Position numbers and translations under genes: made by a program. From Lichenostomus cassidix (taxonomy: Eukaryota; Chordata; Aves; Passeriformes; Meliphagidae), in assembly GCA_008360975.2 (NCBI GenBank), contig VLJF02000034.1, forward strand, positions 2,253,810 to 2,317,809: a stretch of 64,000 bases of DNA, written 5' to 3'. Positions within the stretch are counted from its first letter, which is position 1. Each line of letters begins with the position of its first letter. The notes beneath the pieces were generated by a model that was not told the origin of the DNA, did not search any database, and was given only the letters and a program-made list of their open reading frames with translations. Positions 33,501 to 44,600 of this stretch are shown one piece after another.

Positions 33501-36500
33501 CCCAAATTTCCCCCAATCCAAATTTCCCTCAAATCCCCAAATCTCCCTGAAAAATCCCCAAATTTCCCCCAAAACTCCCAAATTTCCCCCAAATTTCCCC
33601 AAAAATTCCCAAATTCTCCCCAAAAATCCCAAATTTCCCCAAAAAATCCCAAATTTTCCCCAAAATTCCCCAAAAAAATCCCAAATATGCCCCAAAAATC
33701 CCCAAAATCCCCAAAAATCCCCAAATTTCCCCAAAAAATCCCCAAATTTCCCCCAAAAATCCCCAAAATCCCCAAATTCTCCCCAAAAATCCCACAAATT
33801 TCCCCAAAATCCCCCCAAATTTCCCCAAAACCCAAATTTCCCCAAAATCCCCAAATTTCCCAAAAAACCCAAATCCCCAAAATTTTCCCCAAAATCTCCA
33901 AAAACCCCAAAACCCCAAAATCCCCAAAATCCCCCAAATTCTCCCCAAAAAATCCCAGAAATTCCCCAAAATCTCCCAAATTTCCCCAAAATCCCCCAAA
34001 TTCCCCCAACACTCACCCTGCTGAGGATGACGACGGGCAGGTTGATTCCCTGCAGGAAGGTGACGAAGGCCAAAGGGGTCAAAGGTGAAACCAAAACCCC
34101 CAAAAACACCCCAAAAAGTGCCACCACAGCAGCCCTGGGGGAAAGGGTTAAAAAAGGCTTGGAATTTAACAAAGTCCCAAAAAAATCCCAAATTTTCCGA
34201 ATTTTTAACCCCAAAAATCCCCAAAAATCCCAAAAATTCCATTTTTTTCCCATTTTTTTTCACCATTTTTTCACCTTTTTTTCACTTTTTATTTCACTTT
34301 TTCCCCAATTTTTTTCACTTTTTCCCCAAATTTTCCATCCAATTCCCAAAATTTCCCAAATTTCCCAAATTTCCCAAATTTTTAACTCCCAAAAATCCCC
34401 CGAAATTCCGTTTTTCCCCTTTTTCCCCATTTTTTTGCTTTTCACTTTTTTTCACTTTTTTTACCCCAAAAAAATTTCTCAAATATCCAAAAAAAATCCC
34501 CAAAAAATTCATCAAAAAATTCCCAAAAATCCCCCCAAAAAATCCCCCAAAAATTCCCAAAGAATCCCCAAAAATTCCCCAAAAACCCCCAAAAAATTCC
34601 CTAAGAAATTCCCCAAAAATTCCCAAAACTTCCAAAAAAATTCCCCAAAAATTCCCAAAAAATCCCCCAAAATCCCAAAAAATTCCCCAAAATAATTTAA
34701 AAAATCCCAAATTAAAAAAAATTCCCAAAAATCTCAAAAAATTCCAAAACCCAAAATCCCCAAAAATACCCAAAAAATTAAAAAACCCCAAAAAATTCCC
34801 CAAAAATCCCTAAAAATCCCCCAAAATCCCAAAAAAATTAACACAAAATAAAAAAAATTCCCCAAAAAATCCCCAAAAATTCCCCAAAAATCCTCAAAAA
34901 TTCCCCAAAAAATCCTCAAAAATTCCCCAAAAAATCCTCAAAAATTCCCCAAAAAATTCCCACAAAAAATTCCCCAAAAAATCCCCAAAAATTCCCCAAA
35001 AAATCCCCAAAAATTCCCAAAAAATCCTCAAAAATTCCCCAAAAAATTCCCACAAAAAATTCCCCAAAAAATCCTCAAAAATTCCCCAAAAAATCCTCCA
35101 AAATTCCCCAAAAAATCCTCAAAAATTCCCCAAAAATCCTCAAAAATTCCCCAAAAAATTCCCACAAAAAATTCCCCAAAAAATCCTCAAAAATTCCCCA
35201 AAAATCCTCAAAATTCCCCAAAAAATCCTCAAAAATTCCCCAAAAAATCCTCAAAAATTCCCCCAAAAATCCTCAAAAATTCCCCAAAAAATTCCCCAAA
35301 AAATCCTCAAAAATTCCCACAAAAAATTCCCCAAAAAATCCTCAAAAATTCCCCAAAAATCCCAAAAATTCCCCAAAAAATTCCCACAAAAAATTCCCCA
35401 AAAAATCCCCAAAATTCCCCAAAAAATCCCCAAAAATTCCCACAAAAAATCCCCAAAAATCCTCCAAAAATCCCCAAAAAATCTAAAAAATCCCCAAAAA
35501 ATCCCCAAAAATTCCCAAAATTCCCCCAAAATCCAAAATCCCCCAAAATTCCCCAAAAAAATCCAAAAAAATGCCCCAAAAATCCCCCCAAAATTCCCAA
35601 AAGATTCCCTTAAAAATTCCCCAAAAAATCACAAAAATCCCCAAAAAATCCCCAAAAAAGTCCCAAAAATTCCCCAAAAAAGCAAAAAAATTTCATAAAA
35701 TTCCCCCAAAAATCCCCCAAAAAATCCAAAAAAATGCCCCAAAAATATCCCAAAAATTCCCAAAAAATCCCTTTAAAATTCCCCCCAAAAAATCACAAAA
35801 ATCCCAAAAAAATCCCCAAAAATTCCCCAAAATTCCCCAAAAAATCCCCAAAAATTCCCAAAAATCCCAAAAAATTCCCAAAAAATCCCTAAAAATTCCC
35901 TCAAAAAATCACAAAAACCCCAAAAACCCCTCAAAATCCCCAAAAATCCCAAAACTCAAAATCCCAAAAACCAAAAAATCCCCAAAACCAAAAAAATCCC
36001 AAAAAATCCCAAAAAATCCCCAAAATTCCCCAAAAATTCCCCAAAAAATCCCCAAAATTCCCAAAAACTCCCTAAATTTTGGGATTTTCTCAGCTGGACC
36101 CACCTGGAGCAGTTCTTCCGGAGAAGTGAAGGATGAGGAAGAGGAGAGTTGAGGTTTGCAGCAGGAGGAAAAAAGCTTCACCCCAAGTGCTGGAAAATGA
36201 GAAATTTGGGTTAAAAAATGGATTTTGGAGGTGAAAAAATGGATTTGGGGAATCCCAAAACCCCCTGGGGGAGATTTGGGGAGAAATTTGGGGGAAATTT
36301 GGGGAGAAAATGGAGGGAAATTGTTAAAATTGTGCAAAAAAATCCCCCAAAAAATCCTAAAAAAATTTCCAAAAATATCCCCAAAAAATGCCTTTAAAAA
36401 ATTCCCAAAATCCCCCAAAAATCCTAAAAAAATCCCCAAAAAATCCTAAAAAAATCCCCAAAAATAAAAATCCCAAAATCCCCAAAAATCCTAAAAATCC

Positions 36501-39500
36501 CCCAAAATATCCCCAAAATCCCAAAATGCCTTTAAAAAATTCCCAAAATCCCCCAAAAATCCTAAAAATCCCCAAAATATCCCTAAAAATATCCCCAAAA
36601 TCCCCAAAATGCCTTTAAAAAATTCCCAAAAACCAAAAATTCCCAAAATTCCTCAAACAATCCCAAAAATAAAAAAAACCCCCAAAAATCCCCAAAAAAA
36701 TCCCAAAAAATCCCCCCCAAAATCCCAAACATCTCAAAAATTCCCAAATTTTTCCCAAACCTGAAGGGGAAGCTCCTGGCAAATCCATAACTCACAGATC
36801 CTGCCAAGGCCAGCAATTCCAGACTCCCATAAAACCCAAAAAAAATCCCAAAAAATCCCCAAAAATAATTTTAAAAAATCCCAAAAAATTTCCCCAAAAA
36901 ATTCCCAATCCCGAAAAATCCTCAAAAAATCCAAAAAAATCCACAAATTTTCCCCAAAAATACTTTAAAAAAATAAAAAAATCCCAAAAAATCCCCCAAA
37001 AAATCCAAAGTAATCCCCAAAAATTCCCCCAAAAAATCCCCAAATAGTCAAGAAAAAAATCTCCAAAAAAATCCCCAAAAATAAAAAAAATCCCCAAAAA
37101 ATCTCCAAAAATCCCCCAAAAAATAATTTAAAAATCCCCAAAAATCCCCCAAAATTCCCCAAATAATCCCAAAATTTCTCAAAATTCCCCCAAAAAATTC
37201 CCAAACCTGAAGGGGAAGCTCCTGGCAAATCCATAATTCACAGATCCTGCCAAGGCCAGCAATTCCAGACTCCCAAAAATCCTCAAAAATTCACCCAAAA
37301 AATCCCCAAAAAATCCTCTAAAAATCCCAAACAATCCTAAAAAAAAAGAAAAAATTAAAAATCCCCAAAAATAAATGAAAAATCTCGAAAATATCCCCCA
37401 AAATAAAAAAAAATCCCCAAAATCCTCAAAATCCCAAAATAATTTTAAAATCCAAAAAATCCCCCAAATTTTCCAAAATCTCCAAAAAATCCAAAAATCT
37501 CCCAAAAACAAAACCCCCAAATCCTAAAAATCCTAAAAACCACCCAAAATCCCCAAAAAATAATTTAAAAAAAACCCCCAAAAAATCCCAAAAAAACCCC
37601 AAAATTCTGCAAAAAAAATCCAAAAAAATCCCCAAATTTTCCCAAAAAATCCCAAAAACTCCCCAAAACCCCCAAAATTCCCAAAAAAATTCCAAATTTC
37701 TTCCAAACCTGAAGGGGAAGCTCCTGGCAAATCCATAAGCCACAGATCCTGCCAAGGCCAGCAATTCCAGCAGCACAGAAGTTAAACTAATTCCTTTTCC
37801 ACTTCTGTTTCCCCAAACCTTCAGCAGTTGAGGGATTTTCACTGCAGGGAGAGAAAATTGGAGAAATTATTTTAAAAATTGATGAGAAAAAAGACCAAAA
37901 TTTAGAAAAAAATGGATTTTTTTAAGAAGTCGAAATGGTAAAAATCACTGAGGTTTAGTTAGCTCTGAAATGGAACAAAAAACTCTCTGAAAAAAGGTCA
38001 AAAACACCAAAAATCAAAACAAAAAACACCAAAAAAATCCCAAAAATAATCTTAAAATACCTAAATAATTTTAAAATCCCCAAAAAAATTTTTAAGGCAA
38101 CTAAAATCCCACAACAAACCCTCTGAAAAGAGGTCAAGAAACCCAAAATTCCCCCAAAAAAATCGCTCAAATAATAAAAAAAAGACACCTAAAATTGTCT
38201 AAAATAACTCCCAAAATAATCCCAAAAATAATTTTAAAAAGACACCTAAAATCCCACAAAAGAAAAGTGAAAAAAGGTCGAGAAACCCAAAATTTTTTTA
38301 AAAAATCGCTTTGAAAAAATCCTAAAAATAATAAAAAATAGAAACCTAAAATCCCACCAAAAAATCCTCAAGAAAAAAGGTCAAGAAACCCAAAATTCCC
38401 CCCCCAAAAAACCTAAAAAAGTCCCCAAAACAGTTTAAAAAAACACCTGAAATCCCCCAAAAAACCCTCTGAAAAAAAGGTCGAGAAACCAGAAATTCCC
38501 AAAAAAATCACCCCGGAAAAATCCCCAAAACAATTAAAAAGATACCTAAAATCTCACAAAAAAACCTCCAAAAAAATCTCAAAAATAATAAAAAGACACT
38601 TAAAATGCCACAAAACTCTCAGAAAAAGTCAAGAAACCCAAAATTTAAAAAAAATCGCTTAAAAAAATCCCAAATATAATAAAAAAGACACCAAAATCCC
38701 ACCAAAAAAAATCCCAAAATAATTTTTAAAAGACACAAAAAATCCCACCGAAAAAATCTCCGAAAAAAGGTCGAGAAACCCAAAATTTAAAAAGAAATCG
38801 CTTTGAAAAAATTCCAAAAAAAAAAAAAAAAAGACACCAAAAATCCCACAAAAATATCCTCCAGAAAAAAGGTCAAGGAACCCAAAATTCCCCAAAAAAA
38901 CCCCAATAATAATAAAAGACACCAAAATCCCACAAAAACACCCAAAATCCCAAAAATAATTTTAAAAAGAAACCTAAAATCCCACCAAAAATCTCTGAAA
39001 AAAGGTCGAGAAACCCAAAATTCCTAAAAACCACCCAAAATCCCAAAAATAATAAAAAAAGAAACCTAAAATCCCACCCAAAAAGCCGCCAAAAAGGTCG
39101 AGAAACCCAAAATTTGAAAAAAATCGCTTAAAAATAAATCCCCAAAATAATAAAAAGACACCAAAAATCCCACCAAAAAAAAAGTGAAAAAGGTTGAGTA
39201 ACCCAAATTTAAAAAAAATCGCTTTGAAAAACCCCAAAAAGAATTTTAAAAGACATCAAAAATCCTCCAAAAAAGAAAAAGTCGGAAAACCCAAAATTTT
39301 AAAAAAAATCGTGAAAAATCCCAAAATAATTTTAAAAGACACTAAAATCCCTCCCAAAAAAAACACTTAAAAAAATCCAAATAATTTTAAAATTCTAAAG
39401 AATTAAAAAAGTAATAAAATAATAATAATAAATTTTTAAAAGTGAAACCCAAGCCGCGGCGGCACCCACAGCGCTTCAATCTACCTACAATTCCACCCAA

Positions 39501-40280
39501 AATGCCTCAAGAAAACCCGAAAAAAAGTCAAAACCCGCAAAAATTAAAAATAAACCATCCAAAAATACCCATAAAAGTCACGTGGAACCCAAAAAAATCC
39601 CCAAAATTCACCCAAAAAACCCCAAAAGTGAGAAACTCAAACCTTCCGGAGCTGCGGGAATTCAATGGTGGAGCGGAAAGGGTCAGAAAATTCCCAAAAA
39701 AACCCTAAAATTACTATAAAAAGTACCCCTAAAATCACCTGGGAAGCCAAACTCCCCAAATCCCCTCAGAATTCCACCTGAAGCCCCAAAAATTCCCTCA
39801 AAATTCCCTCAAAATCGCCTCAAAATCCCCAAATTTTGTCAACTCTCACCCAGCACGGAGCCCGCCACGATCCCGTAGCCCAAAACTTTGCTCAGGAGGA
39901 TTTTCAGACACGGAACTGCGAGAAGAAATAAAATCAGAATCAACAAAACCCCGGAAAATCCTAAAAATCCCCCCAAAAACCCTAAAAAAACCCTTAAAAT
40001 TGGAATTTTTCCCATCAAACCCCCGAAATAAAAATGGCGGCAAAGCTTCGCCTCAGCGCCGAATCCAAGATGGCGGCGCGCCCGCCCAAGATGGCGGCGC
40101 CCCTCAGCTTCCCGCCAACCCCCAAATCCACCGAATTCACCCCAAAATCCAACCGGAAAAAACCCAAAATTGCCGAAAATCGCCTCCGGTACCGTGGAGG
40201 AGTTCCCAGCGCAGGAAGAACTGGTCGAAGCAGCGCTCGGGCAGCAGGAAAGGGACGAGGAGAGGCCGCAGGGAATCCAT
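30557..40280 (-). CDS. MPDU1: MPDU1, mannose-P-dolichol utilization defect 1 protein, lacking last exon
   Basis: MPDU1 is an ER multi-pass protein of the PQ-loop family. It is needed for use of dolichol-phosphate mannose and glucose in N-glycan, GPI and mannosylation pathways. Exons (minus): 40280-40193, 39915-39850, 37841-37709, 36189-36104, 34134-34017 and 30667-30557. Key matches are [56 protein letters not shown] (first PQ loop), [38 protein letters not shown] and [20 protein letters not shown] (second loop). About 200 residues are visible. The remaining 40 or so (human starts near ETGDPLMAGTF) should lie in the N gap. The exon 4/5 junction is one base off frame with the obvious splice sites; see findings. 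The start ATG follows the family N-terminus closely. Confidence 0.96.
30668..31165. repeat. T/G-rich GGGATTTTTTGGG to AATTTTTAGG tract, MPDU1 intron 5
   Basis: Degenerate T-rich repeat from the exon 6 acceptor outward. At about 31170 the bias switches abruptly to C/A-rich. Confidence 0.8.
31170..34016. repeat. C/A-rich CCCCAAATTTCC array, MPDU1 intron 5
   Basis: Nearly 2.9 kb of 10-12-bp CCCCAAATTTCCC/CCCAAATTCTCC units. Read in the sense of MPDU1 (minus) it is GGGAAATTTGGGG, strongly G-rich. Several hundred-codon open frames on each strand are repeat artefacts. Confidence 0.9.
34160..36100. repeat. A-rich CCCCAAAAAATTCC array, MPDU1 intron 4
   Basis: Units of 12-30 bp such as CAAAAATTCCCCAAAAAATC. 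34860-35300 shows a clear higher-order repeat with TCCTCAAAAATTCCCC and CCACAAAAAATTCC. No gene signal except the flanking MPDU1 exons. Confidence 0.88.
36190..37708 (-). repeat. MPDU1 intron 3 with two decoy copies of the exon 3 donor edge
   Basis: Sequence equal to the last 65-70 bases of exon 3 plus donor (minus: [18 protein letters not shown], then AG|GTTTGG) recurs at 37206-37275 and 36765-36834. The true edge is 37709-37775. The copies differ at one residue codon (NYG and SYG against AYG). The spacers are A-rich minisatellite. Confidence 0.94.
37842..39849. repeat. MPDU1 intron 2: about 95-bp repeat with AAAAGGTCGAGAAACCC core
   Basis: Roughly 15 units between 37980 and 39400 share AAAAAGGTCGAGAAACCCAAAA, AAATCGCTTTGAAAAA and AAAGACACCTAAAATCCCACC. 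It is a longer-period array than elsewhere and A-rich on the plus strand. 39430-39849 is largely unique. Confidence 0.88.
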
Positions 40281-40520
40281 GGCGCCTCCCGCGCTGAGGG
40301 GGGAGCGGCGGTACACGCCCACCACGGGCTCTGATTGGCTGAGCTGGCAAAAATCCCGCCCCTTTCAGCCCGCCCTGTAATATGATTGGTTAAAAATCTG
40401 CTAATCAAAATCAGAACCGCGTAGTGATTGGTCAATATTATTGCGCAATGCTATTGGCTGAGTGGGCGTGAAGCCCCGCCTTCCCCCCTGCGCGGCGAGC
40501 TGTGATTGGTCAGAATTTCA
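40281..40520 (-). promoter_or_regulatory. MPDU1 promoter with five CCAAT boxes
   Basis: Five ATTGG motifs (40334, 40385, 40427, 40453, 40505), i.e. CCAAT in MPDU1 orientation, occur within 180 bp upstream of the MPDU1 start. Three have the strong NF-Y form TGATTGG(T/C). Spacings are 51, 42, 26 and 52 bp. Intron 1 adds three AAGATGGCGGC/AAAATGGCGGC YY1-like motifs (about 40031-40095). Confidence 0.7.
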
Positions 40521-40559
40521 TAATTAGGATCAAAGTTCAAAATCCTCCCAAATCCATCG

Positions 40560-41260
40560 GAAATTTCCCCAAAATCACCGCCGAGAAGCTTCGGGAACCA
40601 TTCTAGGGCTTTAAAAACTAATTTCTGGGGAGTTCTAGATCGGATTTAGGGTCTCGGGGGGACATTGAGGAACTCCAGAATAGATTTAGGGTCTATTCTG
40701 GAGCCTATTTAGAGTTTTTTAGGGTCTATTTAGAGTTCCAGAATAGATTTAGGGCGACATTTGGGAGTTCCAGACTGGATTTATGATCTCAGAAGGACAC
40801 TGAGGAATTCCAGAATAAATTTAGGATCTCAGGGAGACACTGAGGAGTTCCAGAATAAATTTAGGGTGACACTTGGGAGTTCCAGAACAGATTTAGGATC
40901 TATTCTGGAATCTATTTAGAGCCTATTAGGGTCTATTTGGAGTTCCAGATTGGATTTAGTGTCTATTCTGGAATCTATTTAGAGCCTATTAAGATCTATT
41001 TAGAGTTCCAGAATAGATTTATGGTCTCAGGAGGACACTGGGGAGTTCCAGAATAGATTTAGGGTCCATTCTGGACAAACCAACCAACCAAAAACACCCC
41101 CAAACCAAACAAACCAAAAAACCAACACACCAAACTCTATTTAGAGCCTATTAGGGTGTAATTGGAGCTCTAAATTGGATTTAGTGTCTATTCTGGGCCC
41201 CATTTAGAGCCTATTAGGTTCTATTCAGAATTCCAGAATAAATCCAGGCTCTCAGGGCTT
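40560..41260. repeat. Intergenic array GAGTTCCAGAATAGATTTAGGG
   Basis: Units of 60-110 bp combine GGAGTTCCAGAATAGATTTA, GGGTCTCAGGAGGACACTG and TATTCTGGAATCTATTTAGA. A short AACCAACC/AAACCAAAC tract at 41078-41132 interrupts them. No coding signal. Confidence 0.85.
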
Positions 41261-41369
41261 CCTTGGTGCGCTCACCTTGTGAAGGACCAAATCTTCGAGC
41301 TGAAAATTCTCAAGTTTTGGAGCTCAAAACGCCCAAAATCCGCTTTTTCCTATTAAATTTAGTGGGTTT

Positions 41370-41644
41370 TACCTCCGCGCATGCGCAGTGAGAAGATTGA
41401 AGCCACGCTGCGTGCCAGTACTTGGCAGCGTGCCCTTAGTGCTATTGCGCATGCGCAGTAGGAAGCTGAAGCCACGCTGCGTGCCAGTAGTTATTGACGT
41501 GCCCTTACTTGTTGCGCATGCGCAGTGGGTTAGTGAAGCCGCGCTGCGTGCCAGTACTTCTGAACGTGCCCTCAGTATGACGTCACCACGCCCGCCTCAC
41601 GCATGCGCACTCGCCCTTCTCCTCCCTTCCCCTCACGGCCCAAG
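41370..41644 (+). promoter_or_regulatory. Tandem NRF1-site promoter of the transposase-derived gene
   Basis: A 66-70-bp unit is repeated three times (from 41377, 41446 and 41513). Each unit starts with the NRF1 palindrome TGCGCATGCGCA (or GCGCATGCGCA) and continues as GAAGCCACGCTGCGTGCCAG then GTGCCCT. A fourth NRF1-like site is at 41598-41610, and a CRE TGACGTCA at 41578-41585. The ATG follows at 41645 in AAGATGGCG (YY1-like) context. The region may also drive MPDU1 in the other direction, 1.1 kb away. Confidence 0.75.
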
Positions 41645-44600
41645 ATGGCGCCGCCCGCCGCCGCCATTCCTCCTTCCCTCTCCCTCCTCCTCCTCCTCCT
41701 CTCCCTCCGCCGCCGCCGCCGCCGCCGCTCGGCTCTCCTCCTCCTCCTCCGCCGCCTCCGCCTCCTCCTCCTCCTCCGCCGCCGCCGCCTGGCCGCTCTG
41801 CGCCTCGCTTTCCTCCCTCCGCGCTGCTCCCGCCGCTCCTCGTCCTCCCCTCAGGCCTGGCGGCGCCGCGGCCGCGTGTGGAGCAGAAACCGGAGCTGCG
41901 CCTTCTGGAGAACCGTGAGGGAGAAATCCCTGGCGAGCCGCGAGTGGGTCGAGCGATTCCGGCTGCTGCCGGAGACTTTCGATGTGTTAGTATCGCGACT
42001 GAGGTCGGCGATAGGGCGGCGCGACACGGCGATGCGGAGAGCGGTGCCGGCCGAGGTGAGGTTGGCGCTGACTCTGTCGCGACTGGGCGCTGTCACCGAG
42101 TACCGCGCGCTCGAGGCGACCTTCGGCGTGTCGCGGAGCTCGGTGTGTAAAATCCTGAGGGATGTTTGCGGCGCCGTGGTGAGGATTTTGGGGGAGGAGG
42201 AGGAGGAGGAGGAGGAGGAGGGAGGGTTGGGGGTGAAGCTGCACCTGCCCAGAGATCCGAGGATTTGGGGTTTGGGGAGGATTTGGGGAGAATTTGGGGA
42301 TTTTGGGGATTTTTGGGAATTAGGGGGATTTTGGGAGATTTTGGGGGAGAATTTGAGGGATTTTGGGGCAGAATTTGGGGACTTGGAGATTTGGGGAGAA
42401 TTTGGGGATTTTGCAAGATTTGGGGAATTTTGGGGGATTTTGGGGAGAATTTGGGTGATTTTGGGGGAATTCGAGGATTTGGGGGAAAATTTAGCATTTG
42501 GGGGAAAATTTGGGGGATTTGAGGGGAATCGGGGAGAATTTGGGGATTTGGGGGAAATTTGGGGAATTTGGGGGATTTGAGGGAGAATTTGGTGATTTTG
42601 GGGATAATTGGGATTGGGGAGGATTTGAGGGATTTGGGGGAAATTTGGGGAGTTTGGGGATTTGAGGGAGAATTTGAGGGATTTTAGGGAGAATTCGAGG
42701 GATTTGGGGGAAATTTGGGGGAGAATTTTGGGGATTTGGGGGTTGTGAGGAGAATTCGAGGGATTTTAGGGAGAATTCGGGTGATTTTGGGGAAAATTCG
42801 GGGGATTTTGAGGGGAATTTGGGTGATTTGGGGGAGAATTCGGGGGGTTTTGAGGAGGATTTGGGGGATTTTGGGGTGAAATCGAGAGTTTCGGGGAGTT
42901 CCGGGGTGGGTTTGGGGAGAAAATGTGAATTTTTGGGAGAATCTGAAGGGAGTTTAGTGACGTCGCGAGTGAGAATTGCGTCGGGAAAATCCCAAATTTC
43001 GTCGGGAAAATCCCAAATTTCGTCGGGAAACTCTGAAATTCCACCAGAAAACTGTGAAATTTCCTCGGAAAACTCCCAAATTTCTTCGGAAAAATCCCGA
43101 ATTTCTTCGGAAAACTCCCAAATTTCCTCCGAAAACTCTAAAAAACGCCGAATTTCCTCAGAAAACTTCAGATTCTCCTCGGGAAAATCCAAAAAACCCC
43201 GAATTTCTTTAGAAAAACCCCAAATTTCATCGGAAAAACCACAAATTTCCCCGGAAAGCTACAAAGTTCCCTCGGAAAACTCCAAAAGACTTCGAATTTC
43301 CTTGGAGAAAACTCGAATTTCGTCAGTAAAACCCCAAATTTCATTGGAAAACTCTGAAATTTCCTCAGAAAATTCCAAAAGACCTCGAATTTCCTCCAAA
43401 AAATCCCTAATTTCCTCAGAAAATCCCCAAATTTCCTCGGAAAACTCCAAAAGACTGCGAATTTCTTCAGAGAAAACCCGAAATTCCTCTGAAAAACCCC
43501 GAATTTCCTCAGAAAAACGCCAAATTTCATCGGAAAAATTTAAAATTTCCTCGGAGAAAACCCGAATTTCATCGAAAAACCCCCAAATTTCCTCGGAAAA
43601 ACCCCAAATTCCCCTGGAAAAACCTCAAATTTCCTCGGAAAACCCTAAAAGACCTCGAATTTCCTCGGAGAAAACCCGAATTCCCTCAGAAAAACCTCAA
43701 ATTCCCTCGAAAAACTCCGAAATTTTCTCGGAAAACTCTAAAAGACCTCGAATTTCGTCAGAAAAACCCCAAATTTCCTCAGAAAAAACCCAAATTTCCT
43801 CAGAAAAAACCCAAATTTCCTCGGAAAAACCCCAAATCCCCCCAGAAAAACCCCAAATTTCCCCAGAAAACTCCGAAATATCTTCTGAAAACCCTAAAAG
43901 ACCTCGAATTTTGTCGGAAAAACCCCGAATTTCCTCGGAAAAACCCCAAATCTCCTCGGAGAAAACCCGAATTTCTTCGGAGAAATCCCGAATTTCCTCG
44001 GAAAATCCCCAAATCCCCCCGAAAAAACCCCAAATCCCCCCAGAAACCCCACCCTCAGAAACCAAAATTCCTCCGAAAAACCCCGAATTTCCTCGGAAAA
44101 ATTTCAAATTCCTTCGGAAAAAATTCGAATCCCCCCGAAAAATCCCCAAATCGCCCCGGAAAACCCCAAACTCCCCAATTTCCCCCCTTTCCCCCTGCCG
44201 CGGCTGGCCGGAGTCCTTTCCCGGCTGCAGATCCCGATCCGCGCCCCGCCCTGCGCCCCCCGCGGCGCCTATCGCGACAGAAGCGCTCAGTCGCGACACT
44301 CGCTGACCCTGCAGGCCACGGTGGATTCCAAGGGATGCCTCTGGAATGTGGAATTTCAGCCTCCGGGGATGAAATTTCAAAATTCCGCGCTCTACAGGAG
44401 GCTGCAGAGGAGATACCGGGAGGGGAGGGCGGGATTTGGGGAGGGAAAATCAAAATTTGGGGAGGGAAAATCGGGATTTGGGGAGGGAAAATCCGGATTT
44501 GGGGAGGGAAAATCAAAATTTGGGGAGGGAAAATCGGGATTTGGGGAGGGAAAATCGGGATTTGCGGAGGGGAAATCCGGATTTGGGGAGGGAAAATCAA

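Noticed and set aside
31559..34253. Several Gly/Phe/Trp/Leu-rich frames of 225-353 codons, minus strand
   Set aside because: Repeat translation in MPDU1 intron 5. Only the short conserved segment at 34134-34017 is real exon.
41078..41132. AACCAACC/AAACCAAAC tract as a mobile-element tail
   Set aside because: No element body, target-site duplication or reverse-transcriptase similarity on either side.
42819..44306. 495-codon frame of ISSEKPQ repeats as a protein of its own
   Set aside because: Its frame does not match the transposase block that follows; the 24-30-bp unit explains the lack of stops.
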